A stretch of DNA of 64,000 nt. Origin: Vibrio sp. HA2012 (lineage in GTDB: Bacteria > Pseudomonadota > Gammaproteobacteria > Enterobacterales > Vibrionaceae). The stretch's first letter is position 1. Each line of letters begins with the position of its first letter. Below the pieces are notes generated by a model, which saw only the letters and a list, made by a program, of their open reading frames with translations, was not told where the DNA came from and ran no database searches. The position numbers were made by a program, and so were the translations under genes. Where the stretch lies: positions 1 to 64,000 of the forward strand of contig NZ_PFXK01000008.1 in NCBI RefSeq assembly GCF_002812955.1, read 5' to 3'. Positions 9,318 through 19,059 of the stretch are shown in pieces.

Positions 9318-9447
9318 TTCCAAACACGGGAGGCTCACCCATTTCTAAGTAAACCCTTAGGAATTGTTTGCTTATTCATCAGCAACAACACCACGGCCTG
9401 ACAGGCATATCCAGAAGACTTAGCACCAATCAGGCTCGGAGCGATGG
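9318..9447 (-). ncRNA. Moco-family riboswitch in the moaA leader
   Basis: The minus-strand leader runs from GCTCCGAGCC (9433-9442) to GAGCCTCCCGTGTTTGGAAAGG next to the moaA start. The 3' part matches what I recall of the E. coli moaA Moco RNA (GCCTCCCGTATCTGGAAAGGTG) with few changes, and the 5' CTCCGAGCC segment is also a hallmark. In E. coli the RNA hides the ribosome site when Mo-cofactor is plentiful, so feedback control of the whole moa operon is expected here. Confidence 0.85.
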
Positions 9448-9448
9448 C

Positions 9449-9471
9449 AACTGCTGTAAAAATCAGCAGTT
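9449..9471 (-). other. hairpin at the 5' side of the moaA leader
   Basis: Perfect 8-bp inverted repeat AACTGCTG/CAGCAGTT with a 7-nt A/T loop, just upstream of the riboswitch core. It lacks a following T-run on either strand, so it is more likely part of the leader or an operator than a terminator. Confidence 0.4.
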
Positions 9472-9647
9472 ACGTCTCTGCGTAATTAACACGCTTTAAC
9501 ATAAAAATAATGAAAAAAAATACCAGATGCCAGATCTTACTGATAAAAACGTTGCCTCTGACCCAAAATACTTATTAATAGGTAGGTATTCCGGCTGTTT
9601 TATTCTATTTTGCAGCAGAAAATCACTCACGTTACCCAAAGGCCGAT

Positions 9648-10550
9648 ATGTCGCAGTCAGAAAACATCTATACCAGTAAAAAAATTGTAGCCATCGGCGG
9701 CGGGCATGGCTTGGGCCGAATGCTTGCCGCACTGAAAGATTTCGGCAGTAATGCGACCGGTATTGTTACCACTACCGACAATGGAGGCTCCACCGGGCGT
9801 ATCCGTCACTGTCAGGGCGGCATTGCCTGGGGCGATACCCGTAACTGCATTAATCAGCTCATTACCGAGCCGTCGATCAGTTCCATGATGTTTGAATACC
9901 GGTTCAAAGGCACCGGAGAACTTAACGGACACAATCTGGGCAATCTGATGCTGACGGCACTGGATAACCTTTCGGTACGGCCTCTGGATGCCATTAATCT
10001 GATCCGGGATATGCTCAGAGTAAACGTCAATATCCTGCCTATGTCTGAGCATCCTTCGGATCTGAAAGCTCTGTCAACCAGCGGTGAATGGGTACATGGG
10101 GAAACCAGTGTGGATGAGATGACTCAGGATCTGCAGCGTCTGGATCTGGAACCGGAGGTTCCGGCAACCGATGAAGCGATTACGGCGATAGAAGAAGCTG
10201 ACTGCATAATTCTGGGACCCGGTAGTTTTCTGACCAGTATCATGCCGCCCCTGTTGCTGTCTGAACTGGGAAATGCGATCTGCCACAACCGGCAGGCTCT
10301 GGTTATCTTCGTAGAAAACCTTTCTCCCGAATACGGTCCGGCTTCACGCATGAGCCTGAAACAGAAACTGGAGTGGTGTGAACGAGCTTGTCGCGGACGC
10401 AAAATTGATATGTTGCTGACCCCCGATGAACACCCGGAACTGGCCGAACACTGGTATTGTGTCGCTGATAATCTAGCGTCTCCCAACCGAGACTGGCGTC
10501 ACGACCGGGATAAACTACACAAAGCGATCATCCGCTTATTAACACGGTGA
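9648..10550 (+). CDS. ybhK: YvcK/YbhK-family (gluconeogenesis factor-like) protein
   Basis: 300-aa member of the CofD/YvcK family (UPF0052). It shows the nucleotide-binding start IVAIGGGHGLGRML (13-26) and TDNGGSTGR near residue 43-51. In Bacillus the homologue YvcK/GlmR is needed for growth on gluconeogenic carbon and cell-wall precursor balance, whereas the E. coli ybhK role is not firmly known. As in E. coli, it is divergent from moaA. AAAGG precedes the ATG. It converges with luxU, with only 23 nt between the stops. Confidence 0.88.
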   Translation: MSQSENIYTSKKIVAIGGGHGLGRMLAALKDFGSNATGIVTTTDNGGSTGRIRHCQGGIAWGDTRNCINQLITEPSISSMMFEYRFKGTGELNGHNLGNLMLTALDNLSVRPLDAINLIRDMLRVNVNILPMSEHPSDLKALSTSGEWVHGETSVDEMTQDLQRLDLEPEVPATDEAITAIEEADCIILGPGSFLTSIMPPLLLSELGNAICHNRQALVIFVENLSPEYGPASRMSLKQKLEWCERACRGRKIDMLLTPDEHPELAEHWYCVADNLASPNRDWRHDRDKLHKAIIRLLTR

Positions 10551-10573
10551 CTAAATAACCCAGACTTTCATTT

Positions 10574-10924
10574 TCAGGTCAGATGGCCAGCTGAGAGCTG
10601 ATTATACTCGCGAATAGTATTTTCCAGACAGGAAAGAATCGATTCGCGATTTTTACTGGTATTGATCTTTTCCCCCGCTTTTACCCGGGCATCAAAACTG
10701 ACTGCCATTTCACACAAAGTATCCGCTCCAAAACTGGCGGCACTACTTTTTAGTGCATGGCTTATTTCACTCAGAGGACACTCTAACTCTTCCGGATCAC
10801 CTGATAATACTTGTTGATAACCACTGAGTTCATCAAGAAATATGCTAAGCAAAACAGGTAAATTTTCCTCACCGACTTCATGGCATAAATCGACGATTTT
10901 TGTTGAGTTTAAATAAGCAGTCAC
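10574..10924 (-). CDS. luxU: phosphorelay protein LuxU
   Basis: Single-domain histidine phosphotransfer protein of 116 aa that passes phosphate from quorum-sensing receptor kinases to LuxO. The phospho-acceptor is predicted as His56 in SEISHALKSSAASFGA, the classic HPt motif. LuxU from other vibrios is about 114 aa. It starts 13 nt after the luxO stop, so the two are co-transcribed. Confidence 0.94.
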   Translation of the reverse strand: MTAYLNSTKIVDLCHEVGEENLPVLLSIFLDELSGYQQVLSGDPEELECPLSEISHALKSSAASFGADTLCEMAVSFDARVKAGEKINTSKNRESILSCLENTIREYNQLSAGHLT

Positions 10925-10937
10925 TGCAAATCCTTAC

Positions 10938-12365
10938 TTACGGGTTCTCATTCCAGGCCTGTATTTTGCGATAAATCGTTGACGGGCTGACGCCAAGGGC
11001 ATGGGCAGCCTTAGGGATGTTGCCTTCGCAGGCACCAATTGCCAGTTCGATTGCTCGCTTCTCCGTCACCCATAATGGTTGTATTTCTTCAGGTAACAGA
11101 CTATCTGCTGTTAAAACAGAGTCAGCTTTCGCACTTGCAATTTTTGTGCTCACTTCTGATTTATCTATCAATTGATTCAGCGGTGGCGGTAACATCTCCA
11201 GAGTTATTTCCTTACCGTGGTTCAGTACTACCGCATTACGCAAAACATTTTGCAGCTGTCTGACGTTACCCGGCCATTCGTAAGCAATAAACCTGTCGAC
11301 AACTTCCTGAGAAAAACGGGCAAACTGTTTGCCCTCCTCAACCGACATATACCCAAGCAATGAATAGGCTATCTCCACCACATCTTCTCCCCGCTCCCGC
11401 AGGGGGGGCAGATGCAGAGGGATAACATACAACCGATAGTAAAGGTCTTCCCGGAAACGGCCTTCCTGTACTTCTTTCCACGGATCCCGGTTCGTTGCAC
11501 AGACAAAGCGCACATCCACACTTTTCATCCGGGATGAACCTACCTTCTGAAACGTTCCTGTTTGTATAAAGCGCAGTAGTTTGGTCTGCAAATCCAGATC
11601 CATCTCACACAGCTCATCCAGAAACAGGGTTCCTCCGTCAGCCAGTTCAGCCGCCCCCTGCCTTTCTGCCGCCGCACCGGTAAAAGCCCCTTTAACATGT
11701 CCGAATAATTCACTTTCAATCAGATCCTTGGGAATAGCAGCGCAGTTGATGGCAATAAAAGGTTTGTCCCCTCTTTTGCTGGCCGCATGAATCGCCTCTG
11801 CACAGACTTCCTTACCGGTTCCGCTTTCTCCAGTAATAAAGATGCTGGCTTTACTGGCAGCAGCGGAGTCAATGGTTTTGTAAACCGATTGCATTGTCTG
11901 GCTGCTGCCAATAAATCCCTGATATTGATTATGCTCAGGAGAATCTCCTGACGCTGTTTCGGCTTTTAATTTTCCGGCCTTACGAATAGCATTGTTAACC
12001 GTTACCCTCAGCCGGTCTGCTTCACAGGGTTTGATAAGGAAGTCCTGAGCACCAAGACGCATGGCTTCAACGGCAGTATCGATAGAGCCGTGTGCCGTCA
12101 TAAAGATCACCGGTACTTCAGGATTGGTTTCCTTAACGGAATGAAGTACGTCCATCCCTGTCATATCCGGCAACCGGAGATCCAGAAGAATCAGATCCGG
12201 CACCTGCTTACCCACGCTTTCTATCGCCTCTTTTCCACTACCGACAATTGATATCTGTAAACCTAACGGCATCAGAAATGAACGGTACAAAGCCGCGACT
12301 GAAGCGGTATCCTCCACCATAAGTAAATGTTTCATTTTAGGTATTTCAACCCGAGAACTGTACAT
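10938..12365 (-). CDS. luxO: quorum-sensing sigma-54 response regulator LuxO
   Basis: NtrC-type activator of Qrr small RNA genes at low cell density. The 475-aa protein has a receiver domain (about 12-125) with predicted phospho-Asp62 in LLDLRLPD. An AAA+ domain follows, with Walker A GESGTGKE and the sigma-54 contact loop GAFTGA intact, then a C-terminal Fis-type helix-turn-helix (about 435-470, [16 protein letters not shown]). [14 protein letters not shown] near the N terminus is diagnostic of LuxO. The ATG at 12365 has GGGTGA before it; an ATG ten codons on is also possible. LuxO boxes and a Qrr gene lie divergently upstream. Confidence 0.96.
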   Translation of the reverse strand: MYSSRVEIPKMKHLLMVEDTASVAALYRSFLMPLGLQISIVGSGKEAIESVGKQVPDLILLDLRLPDMTGMDVLHSVKETNPEVPVIFMTAHGSIDTAVEAMRLGAQDFLIKPCEADRLRVTVNNAIRKAGKLKAETASGDSPEHNQYQGFIGSSQTMQSVYKTIDSAAASKASIFITGESGTGKEVCAEAIHAASKRGDKPFIAINCAAIPKDLIESELFGHVKGAFTGAAAERQGAAELADGGTLFLDELCEMDLDLQTKLLRFIQTGTFQKVGSSRMKSVDVRFVCATNRDPWKEVQEGRFREDLYYRLYVIPLHLPPLRERGEDVVEIAYSLLGYMSVEEGKQFARFSQEVVDRFIAYEWPGNVRQLQNVLRNAVVLNHGKEITLEMLPPPLNQLIDKSEVSTKIASAKADSVLTADSLLPEEIQPLWVTEKRAIELAIGACEGNIPKAAHALGVSPSTIYRKIQAWNENP

Positions 12366-12400
12366 TTAATAATCACCCAAAATTTGCATTTTAACAATAA

Positions 12401-12413
12401 TTGCATCATGCAT
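12401..12413. promoter_or_regulatory. LuxO-type binding site 1
   Basis: TTGCATCATGCAT matches TTGCA-N3-TGCAA at nine of ten fixed bases. It abuts the second box and lies about 225 bp before the Qrr start, a normal enhancer distance for a sigma-54 activator. Confidence 0.6.
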
Positions 12414-12425
12414 TGCATTTTGCAA
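12413..12425. promoter_or_regulatory. LuxO-type binding site 2
   Basis: TTGCATTTTGCAA is a perfect match to the published LuxO consensus TTGCA-N3-TGCAA. Lying between luxO and qrr, it could serve both activation of qrr and feedback on luxO. Confidence 0.8.
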
Positions 12426-12609
12426 ATTATTCATACTGAGACAGAAAGAAAAGTGGTACTACCGGAGGATCTTCTGATCATGCCAGGGAATGATATTTGA
12501 TGAATTGCTAATGGAACTTATTTTCTAAAAAGCTCAATTTTTAAAATAACCCCACTTTTAGTACCTAATTTATCTACATTTTTATTATTAAGCAGATTTA
12601 TTAATAATA

Positions 12610-12626
12610 TTGGCACGCTCTGTGCT
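12610..12626 (+). promoter_or_regulatory. sigma-54 promoter of qrr
   Basis: TTGGCACGCTCTGTGCT has the -24 GG at 12612-12613 and the -12 GC at 12624-12625, with the required spacing. It predicts a start at about 12637, exactly where the Qrr sequence begins. Confidence 0.88.
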
Positions 12627-12636
12627 ATATATTAAA

Positions 12637-12731
12637 TGACCCTAACGGGTCACCTAGCCAACTGACGTTGTTAGTGGAAAATATCCACAGAATATAGCCA
12701 ACAGGGTCCATTTCCTGTTGGCTCTTTTTTT
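12637..12731 (+). ncRNA. qrr1: Qrr quorum-regulatory small RNA (qrr1 position)
   Basis: An approximately 95-nt RNA opening with the hairpin TGACCCTAACGGGTCACC and the strongly conserved pairing core CTAGCCAACTGACGTTGTTAG, shared by Vibrio Qrr RNAs. A second stem-loop follows, then a terminator AGCCAACAGG/CCTGTTGGCT with seven T. In vibrios Qrr1 is the copy next to luxO, so the symbol follows position. With Hfq it represses the luxR/hapR-type master regulator and activates aphA at low density. Confidence 0.93.
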
Positions 12732-12796
12732 CTGTGAACTAACCATTTATCGTAAGCTGACCATTTATTATCGCAGACCAGCCACCGGCTGTACGA

Positions 12797-14827
12797 TTAA
12801 CTATTGGCGATAAACTGCTTCCGCAATACATCAATCTGATCTCTTTTCTCTGCTGCCAGCTCAAACTCCAGATTCTGAGCATGCTGATACATTTCACCTT
12901 CCAGTTTCAGAATTTCCTTCTCCAGTTGCTGGGGAGTCAGTACGGTGTAATTTTGTGATGGTTCAGCCACTTTAGATAACGGAACCTGTTTTGATTTCTT
13001 CTGCCGTCTGGTTTTGGCAATATCACCGATCTCCAGAATATCCTGAACATTTTTTTTCAGAGCCTGTGGCTGGATCCCCATCTCTGCATTGTAAGCCTGC
13101 TGTTTCTCCCTGCGTCGCTGCGTCTCATCCATTGCTCTTTTCATTGAACCGGTTATCCGGTCAGCATACAGAATAGCCTTACCCTTCAGGTTTCGGGCAG
13201 CCCGGCCTATGGTCTGAATCAGTGACCGTTCGGAACGCAGGAAGCCTTCTTTATCCGCATCTAATATAGCAACCAGAGAAACTTCCGGCATATCCAGCCC
13301 TTCTCTGAGTAAGTTGATGCCGACTAATACATCAAACTCTCCCAGACGAAGATCCCGTATAATTTCCACCCGCTCAACCGTATCGATATCCGAGTGCAGA
13401 TAGCGAACCCGCACATCATGTTCATGCAGATATTCGGTCAGATCTTCTGCCATCCTTTTTGTCAGTGTCGTCACCAGAACACGTTCATTATTCGCAGCCC
13501 GAAGCCTGACCTCAGACAAGAGGTCATCTACCTGTGTTGCAACAGGACGCACTTCGATTTCAGGATCTAGCAATCCGGTCGGCCTGACAACCTGGTCGGC
13601 CACTTCACCGGCGGATTTCTCCAGTTCGTAATTCCCCGGTGTTGCCGAAACAAAAATAGTCTGTGGTGCAAGGGATTCAAATTCATCAAACTTCAGCGGA
13701 CGATTATCCAGTGCCGAAGGCAGACGGAAGCCGTATTCCACCAGCGTCTCTTTGCGGGATCGATCCCCTTTGAACATAGCCCCGATCTGTGGCACCGTCA
13801 CGTGGGATTCATCAATAATCAACAAACCATCATGTGGCAGATAGTCAAACAGTGTCGGTGGTGGCTCACCTTCACTGCGCCCACTAAGAAAGCGTGAATA
13901 GTTTTCAATACCAGAACAAAAACCCAATTCATTCATCATCTCTATATCAAACTGGGTACGCTGGGTAATACGTTGCTCTTCCAGCAGTTTATTGTTATCC
14001 CGCAGATAGGTCTGGCGAGTTTTAAGTTCTTCTTTAATCTGCTCAATCGCCTCCAGAATTTTCTCTCTCGGAGTCACATAGTGCGTTTTTGGATAAATGG
14101 TATAACGCGGAAGATCACGCTGTTTAACGGCTCCGGTCAGCGGGTCAAAAATACTGATACCATCAATTTCATCATCAAACATCTCAATACGAACGGCATC
14201 CTGCTCCGATTCTGCCGGGAAAATATCAATCACTTCTCCCCGAACCCTGAACTGACCCCGTTCAAAGGTAACATCATTGCGTGAATACTGCAGCTCGGCC
14301 AGCCTGCGCAGAATATCCCGCTGATTAATCACATCGCCACGGCAAATGTGCAGCATCATCTGCAGATAGGAGTCAGGATCCCCCAGACCGTAAATAGCAG
14401 AAACAGAAGCAACAATAATGGCATCTTTACGCTCGAGCAGCGCCTTAGTTGCCGACAAGCGCATCTGTTCAATATGAGCGTTGATCGAAGCGTCCTTCTC
14501 AATAAAAGTGTCCGTCGTCGGGACATAAGCTTCCGGCTGATAGTAATCGTAGTAAGAGACAAAATACTCAACTGCGTTATTAGGAAAAAAAGCCTTCATT
14601 TCACCATATAACTGCGCGGCCAGTGTCTTGTTTGGAGCCAGCAGAATTGCCGGCCGTTTGGCTTGAGCTATCACATTGGCCAGAGTGAAGGTTTTTCCGG
14701 ATCCGGTAACCCCCAACAAAGTCTGGTGCGCCAGACCACTATCCAGACCATCCAGAAGCTGAGCAATGGCCGTTGGCTGATCCCCGGAAGGCTGATAATC
14801 AGAGACCAGATCAAATTCTTTTTTCAT
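12797..14827 (-). CDS. uvrB: excinuclease ABC subunit B
   Basis: DNA damage-binding helicase-like subunit of nucleotide excision repair, loaded by UvrA and used by UvrC. The 676-aa product has Walker [13 protein letters not shown] near residue 38-49 and the beta-hairpin that clamps DNA ([12 protein letters not shown], about 92-103). DESH marks the DEAD-type box, QTIGRAARN is helicase motif VI, and the UVR domain at the end ([11 protein letters not shown]) binds UvrC. The length is normal (E. coli 673). A possible half LexA box lies upstream but is not convincing. Confidence 0.97.
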   Translation of the reverse strand: MKKEFDLVSDYQPSGDQPTAIAQLLDGLDSGLAHQTLLGVTGSGKTFTLANVIAQAKRPAILLAPNKTLAAQLYGEMKAFFPNNAVEYFVSYYDYYQPEAYVPTTDTFIEKDASINAHIEQMRLSATKALLERKDAIIVASVSAIYGLGDPDSYLQMMLHICRGDVINQRDILRRLAELQYSRNDVTFERGQFRVRGEVIDIFPAESEQDAVRIEMFDDEIDGISIFDPLTGAVKQRDLPRYTIYPKTHYVTPREKILEAIEQIKEELKTRQTYLRDNNKLLEEQRITQRTQFDIEMMNELGFCSGIENYSRFLSGRSEGEPPPTLFDYLPHDGLLIIDESHVTVPQIGAMFKGDRSRKETLVEYGFRLPSALDNRPLKFDEFESLAPQTIFVSATPGNYELEKSAGEVADQVVRPTGLLDPEIEVRPVATQVDDLLSEVRLRAANNERVLVTTLTKRMAEDLTEYLHEHDVRVRYLHSDIDTVERVEIIRDLRLGEFDVLVGINLLREGLDMPEVSLVAILDADKEGFLRSERSLIQTIGRAARNLKGKAILYADRITGSMKRAMDETQRRREKQQAYNAEMGIQPQALKKNVQDILEIGDIAKTRRQKKSKQVPLSKVAEPSQNYTVLTPQQLEKEILKLEGEMYQHAQNLEFELAAEKRDQIDVLRKQFIANS

Positions 14828-15388
14828 ACACTGTCTATCTATCGTTATTTGTCTGATGAGTCATTCTCCCTATTGTCAGATGATGCATCTTCAGGGGTCA
14901 ACAAAAAATATTGATAATTCTGGGAGGAAGATTCCAGTTATTACTGGATTGTACAAAGAAAATCTGATATTGTTGCTGCCCTCTCGACGATAGCCTCTTG
15001 TTATTCCCCTTAATTTAATCCACTGCTTTTCCCCAAAATAGTGCAAATTTACCTGAAATTTATGTTGTTTATGATTTAATCAAATTTATACACAAGCAGA
15101 AAAGAACATACAAACACCTAAAAAAACAAATAGTTATAGAAAATATTTATTGAAGTTATCACTCTAATTTTACGTTTATTCATTTTGTTAAAGCACCATC
15201 AACACACTTATCCACAATTTTGGTGGATAACTATGACCACCCTTTTCTCTCTGCGGCGTACAGAAAAATCAATCTTTTTTTTTCAGATCCACCGGAAGTT
15301 TTTCTTCAGTTTAAATACTGAAAAATTTGTGCCGAAAGGGTAGATTTAGAAAAACGACACTGCTAGTATACGCACCACTTAAATCGAT
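14828..15388. other. gene-free region between uvrB and tRNA-Asn
   Basis: A 561-nt AT-rich stretch with no coding ORF. It carries an inverted repeat TCCAGT-TATT-ACTGGA (14933-14948), an inverted pair of DnaA-box-like sequences (15208-15230), and an extended -10 (TGCTAGTAT at 15361-15369) suited to the tRNA-Asn gene. The rest shows nothing recognisable. Confidence 0.6.
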
Positions 15389-15464
15389 TCCCCCTTAGTT
15401 CAGTCGGTAGAACGGCGGACTGTTAATCCGTATGTCGCAAGTTCAAGTCTTGCAGGGGGAGCCA
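15389..15464 (+). tRNA. tRNA-Asn (anticodon GTT)
   Basis: A 76-nt tRNA with acceptor TCCCCCT pairing with AGGGGGA, anticodon GTT at 15422-15424, T arm with GTTCAAGTC and an encoded CCA end. It stands alone with its own terminator. Confidence 0.97.
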
Positions 15465-15474
15465 CTTTTCAAAG

Positions 15475-15498
15475 GCCACGTTTTTACGTGGCTTTTTT
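15475..15498 (+). terminator. tRNA-Asn terminator
   Basis: Stem GCCACGT/ACGTGGC with a T4 loop and six T, ten bases after the tRNA CCA. Confidence 0.9.
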
Positions 15499-15635
15499 GA
15501 TCCTGCGACTTATTTGAAGCAGCAATTTTTTTGACGCTGTAATCAAATCACCGAAAACCCTATAGATGATAAGTTGTTATTCGTGATTCAAAGCACGATA
15601 ATAAGAAGATAATTTAAATATAAGCCAAATAAGCA

Positions 15636-16217
15636 ATGACTGAGTATCTCCTTCTGTTGATCGGCACTGTACTGGTTAACAACTTCGTTCTGGTAAAATT
15701 TCTGGGGCTGTGTCCCTTTATGGGGGTATCCAAAAAACTGGAAACCGCTATAGGGATGGGGCTGGCAACGACCTTTGTACTGACGCTGGCATCAGTATGC
15801 GCCTATCTGGTGGAAACGTATGTGCTTTCCCCTCTGGGAATACAGTACCTGAGAACCATGAGCTTTATTCTGGTCATTGCCGTAGTGGTTCAGTTTACAG
15901 AAATGGTGGTGCACAAAACCAGTCCGACCCTTTACCGCCTGCTCGGGATCTTTCTGCCATTGATTACCACCAACTGTGCCGTGTTGGGCGTGGCATTGCT
16001 GAACGTCAACGAAAACCATAATTTTATTCAGTCTATTATTTATGGCTTTGGCGCTGCTGTCGGCTTTTCTCTGGTACTGATCCTGTTTGCTTCTATTCGT
16101 GAACGTATCGCAGCCGCTGATGTACCCGGACCATTTCAGGGTGCATCTATTGCGATGATCACTGCCGGACTAATGTCTCTGGCCTTTATGGGCTTCACCG
16201 GACTGGTGAAACTATAA
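15636..16217 (+). CDS. rnfA: ion-translocating oxidoreductase subunit RnfA
   Basis: Integral membrane subunit of the Rnf complex, which couples electron flow between ferredoxin and NAD to ion movement. The 193-aa protein has six hydrophobic helices and the paired motif [18 protein letters not shown] near the N terminus (18-35) and [15 protein letters not shown] in the second half; the two cysteines are proposed cluster ligands. It heads rnfABCDGE; its stop overlaps the rnfB start (TAATG). Confidence 0.96.
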   Translation: MTEYLLLLIGTVLVNNFVLVKFLGLCPFMGVSKKLETAIGMGLATTFVLTLASVCAYLVETYVLSPLGIQYLRTMSFILVIAVVVQFTEMVVHKTSPTLYRLLGIFLPLITTNCAVLGVALLNVNENHNFIQSIIYGFGAAVGFSLVLILFASIRERIAAADVPGPFQGASIAMITAGLMSLAFMGFTGLVKL

Positions 16218-16801
16218 TGCTGACTATACTCATCGCAATCGCAGTCATCGTCTGTCTGGCCGCTCTGTTCGGTGCCATTCTCGGTTTTGCTTCCATTCGT
16301 TTTAAAGTTGAAGCGGATCCGATCGTCGAACAGATCGACAGTATCCTTCCTCAGACTCAGTGCGGACAGTGCGGTTATCCCGGCTGTCGCCCCTATGCCG
16401 AAGCGATAGCGAACGGTGATGCTATTAATAAATGTGCCCCCGGCGGACAAGCAACCATTGTCAAGATCGCCGAGCTGATGGGGGTAGAGCCCGAGGGACC
16501 GGCACACGAAGAAGAACCGGTTAAAATGGTGGCCTTTATCCATGAAGATATGTGTATTGGTTGTACCAAATGTATTCAGGCCTGCCCGGTAGATGCGATT
16601 GCCGGCGGTACTAAATCACTGCACACCGTCATCAAAGCCGAATGCACCGGCTGCAAACTCTGTGTTGCGCCATGCCCAACGGATTGCATAGAAATGGTTC
16701 CGGTTCCGGTCACAACGGAAAGCTGGAAATGGCAGCTAAATACCATTCCGGTTGTCAATATTACAGAAACTGCCACCCAAGAAACCATGAATAAAGGATG
16801 A
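16217..16801 (+). CDS. rnfB: ion-translocating oxidoreductase subunit RnfB
   Basis: Ferredoxin-like, membrane-anchored subunit of 194 aa. An N-terminal helix (about 1-25) is followed by a CGQCGYPGC cluster domain. Two CX2CX2CX3CP 4Fe-4S motifs then follow ([12 protein letters not shown] near 113-124 and [12 protein letters not shown] near 143-154). It is the likely electron entry or exit point of the complex. The stop overlaps the rnfC start. Confidence 0.96.
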   Translation: MLTILIAIAVIVCLAALFGAILGFASIRFKVEADPIVEQIDSILPQTQCGQCGYPGCRPYAEAIANGDAINKCAPGGQATIVKIAELMGVEPEGPAHEEEPVKMVAFIHEDMCIGCTKCIQACPVDAIAGGTKSLHTVIKAECTGCKLCVAPCPTDCIEMVPVPVTTESWKWQLNTIPVVNITETATQETMNKG

Positions 16802-19059
16802 ATATGCTGTCACTGATTGAAAAAATCCGCCATGGTTACCTCTGGGACTTTCATGGTGGTATCCATCCGCCAGAGAATAAACGGCAATCTGTTCAGCTTC
16901 CTGTCACTGAAGCGGCACTCCCGGATGAACTGATCCTTCCACTGAAGCAGCATATCGGCCGTCCCGGCGATCTGTGCGTCAGCGTTGGTGATACGGTTCT
17001 GAAAGGTCAGCCGCTAACCTCCTATACCGCAACCTTTATGCTGCCGGTTCATGCACCGACATCCGGAACAGTGACTGCAATTGAGCCAAGAATAACAGCA
17101 CACCCATCCGGTCTGAGTGAGACCTGTATTATTATCCGGCCGGACGGAAAAGACACATGGACAGAGAAAACAGCTTATCCGGAATTCAGAAGCGAGTCAC
17201 CGGAAACGCTTATCGAAGTGATCCGGCAAGCCGGTATCTCCGGTATGGGCGGTGCCGGTTTTCCGACCGCGAAGAAGATTCAGTCCGGTCTGGGGAAAAC
17301 CAATATTCTGATCATCAATGCGGCAGAGTGTGAACCATATATTACCGCTGACGATATGCTGATCCGGGAAAAAGCGAATGAAATTGTTCAGGGTATTGAT
17401 GTCCTGCAGCATGTCCTCACCCCTCAGTTGGTCATTATCGGTATAGAAGACAATAAACCTGAAGCCGTCAAAGCTCTGGAAGAGGCAGCCATCAACCATG
17501 ATCTGGTTATCCGGGTTATTCCGACCAAATATCCATCTGGCGGAGAAAAACAGCTGATTAGGATCCTGACGAATCAAGAAGTCCCTAACGGGGGTATCCC
17601 GGCGGACATCAACATTCTGGTTCAGAATGTGACGTCAGTCTATGCCATAAAACGAGCCGTGATAGACGGTGAACCACTTATCCAACGAATTGTGACCCTG
17701 ACAGGTAATGCATTCCGCTACCCGAGAAACGTTCAGGTCAGGTTGGGTACACCGGTACAGGCTTTGCTGGATGAGTTCAGTTACCAGCCGGAGAAAAAGT
17801 ATCCGCGTCTGATTATGGGAGGCCCCATGATGGGCTTCACTCTGCCTGGACCAATGGTGCCGGTAACCAAAACCGCAAACTGCATTCTGGCTCCGGATCA
17901 TAAAGAGATACCACTCTCTTCACCAGAAATGGCCTGTATTCGTTGTAGCCAGTGTGCAGATGCCTGCCCGATATCACTGCTTCCACAACAGTTACAGTGG
18001 TATGCAAAGGATCAGGATTATACAAAGTGTGAAGAACTAAATCTGTTTGACTGCATGGAATGTGGTGTCTGTGCCTATGTCTGTCCGAGTAATATTCCTC
18101 TAGTTCATTATTATCGTAAAGCAAAAGCTGAAATTAGAGAAAAACGGGCAGAAGCCAAAGCGGCAGAGCGGGCAAAACAACGCTTTGAAGAGAAGCAAGC
18201 CCGTTTGGAAAGAGAAAAAACCGAACGCGAGCAACGCAGCAGACAGGCAGCCGAAGATCGACGTAAAGAGATGCAGGCATCAGAGAATGGCGATGCTATT
18301 GCAGCGGCCATCGCCCGGGTAAAGGCCAAGCAAACCGAATCCGCCACACATTCAGAACCGAAATCAGCGGTAGCAGCAGCCATTGCCCGAGCCAAGGCGA
18401 AACAGGCTGAAGCGGCAAAAGCCAATATCACGGCACCGGACAATACAGAAATAGCAAAACTACGTGAAGAACGTAAACGTCAGGCTCAGCAGCGCAAAGC
18501 AGAAAAAGAGCAGCTGTTATCTGAAACGGCAGCCGGGACAGAACCAGCTTCCCCGGCGGTACCCAAAGAAGACAAAAAAACCGCCGTCGCAGCGGCCATT
18601 GCCCGTGCAAAAGCAAAAAAAGCACAGCAGGCTGACCCAGAAAGCAAGGAATCACAACCGGATCCGGAGGCAGAAACCGCAAGTACCCAAGCCCCGGTTG
18701 ACCCGAAAAAAGCGGCCATTGCGGCGGCCATCGCCCGTGCAAAAGCAAAAAAAGCGCAGCAGGCTGACCCAGAAAGCAAGGAATCACAACCGGCTCCAGA
18801 GGCAGAAACCGCAAATACCCAAGCCCCGGTTGACCCGAAAAAAGCGGCCGTTGCAGCAGCCATCGCCCGTGCAAAAGCAAAAAAAGCACAACAGGCTGAC
18901 CCAGAAAGCAAGGAATCACAACCGGCTCCAGAGGCAGAAACCGCAAATACCCAAGCCCCGGTTGACCCGAAAAAAGCGGCCGTTGCGGCGGCCATCGCCC
19001 GTGCAAAAGCAAAAAAAGCGGCACAGCAAGAACAACACACTAGTAAGGAGAAAGAGTAG
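16798..19059 (+). CDS. rnfC: ion-translocating oxidoreductase subunit RnfC with repeat tail
   Basis: Cytoplasmic NADH/FMN-binding subunit. The first 440 residues are the conserved core: a glycine-rich [12 protein letters not shown] (near 147-158), CEPYITADD, and two 4Fe-4S motifs [12 protein letters not shown] and [12 protein letters not shown] (about 380-430). From about residue 445 the protein turns into a charged Ala/Lys/Arg/Glu tail. It contains a 44-aa unit ([18 protein letters not shown] core) in three copies plus a partial fourth, encoded by a 132-bp DNA repeat. Long repeat tails are known for proteobacterial RnfC. The 753-aa length is therefore well above the minimal core. Confidence 0.95.
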   Translation: MNMLSLIEKIRHGYLWDFHGGIHPPENKRQSVQLPVTEAALPDELILPLKQHIGRPGDLCVSVGDTVLKGQPLTSYTATFMLPVHAPTSGTVTAIEPRITAHPSGLSETCIIIRPDGKDTWTEKTAYPEFRSESPETLIEVIRQAGISGMGGAGFPTAKKIQSGLGKTNILIINAAECEPYITADDMLIREKANEIVQGIDVLQHVLTPQLVIIGIEDNKPEAVKALEEAAINHDLVIRVIPTKYPSGGEKQLIRILTNQEVPNGGIPADINILVQNVTSVYAIKRAVIDGEPLIQRIVTLTGNAFRYPRNVQVRLGTPVQALLDEFSYQPEKKYPRLIMGGPMMGFTLPGPMVPVTKTANCILAPDHKEIPLSSPEMACIRCSQCADACPISLLPQQLQWYAKDQDYTKCEELNLFDCMECGVCAYVCPSNIPLVHYYRKAKAEIREKRAEAKAAERAKQRFEEKQARLEREKTEREQRSRQAAEDRRKEMQASENGDAIAAAIARVKAKQTESATHSEPKSAVAAAIARAKAKQAEAAKANITAPDNTEIAKLREERKRQAQQRKAEKEQLLSETAAGTEPASPAVPKEDKKTAVAAAIARAKAKKAQQADPESKESQPDPEAETASTQAPVDPKKAAIAAAIARAKAKKAQQADPESKESQPAPEAETANTQAPVDPKKAAVAAAIARAKAKKAQQADPESKESQPAPEAETANTQAPVDPKKAAVAAAIARAKAKKAAQQEQHTSKEKE
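18579..19040 (+). repeat. 132-bp tandem repeat within rnfC
   Basis: Copies begin near 18579, 18711, 18843 and 18975; the first three are full and the last is partial. The second and third are almost identical, whereas the first differs more, so the array has been recently expanded or homogenised. The period is a multiple of three, so copy number can change without a frameshift. Confidence 0.93.

Noticed and set aside
14942..14961. LexA box before uvrB.
   Set aside because: Only one half (TACTGGAT) agrees with a known site; the other half has no CTGT/ACAG match.
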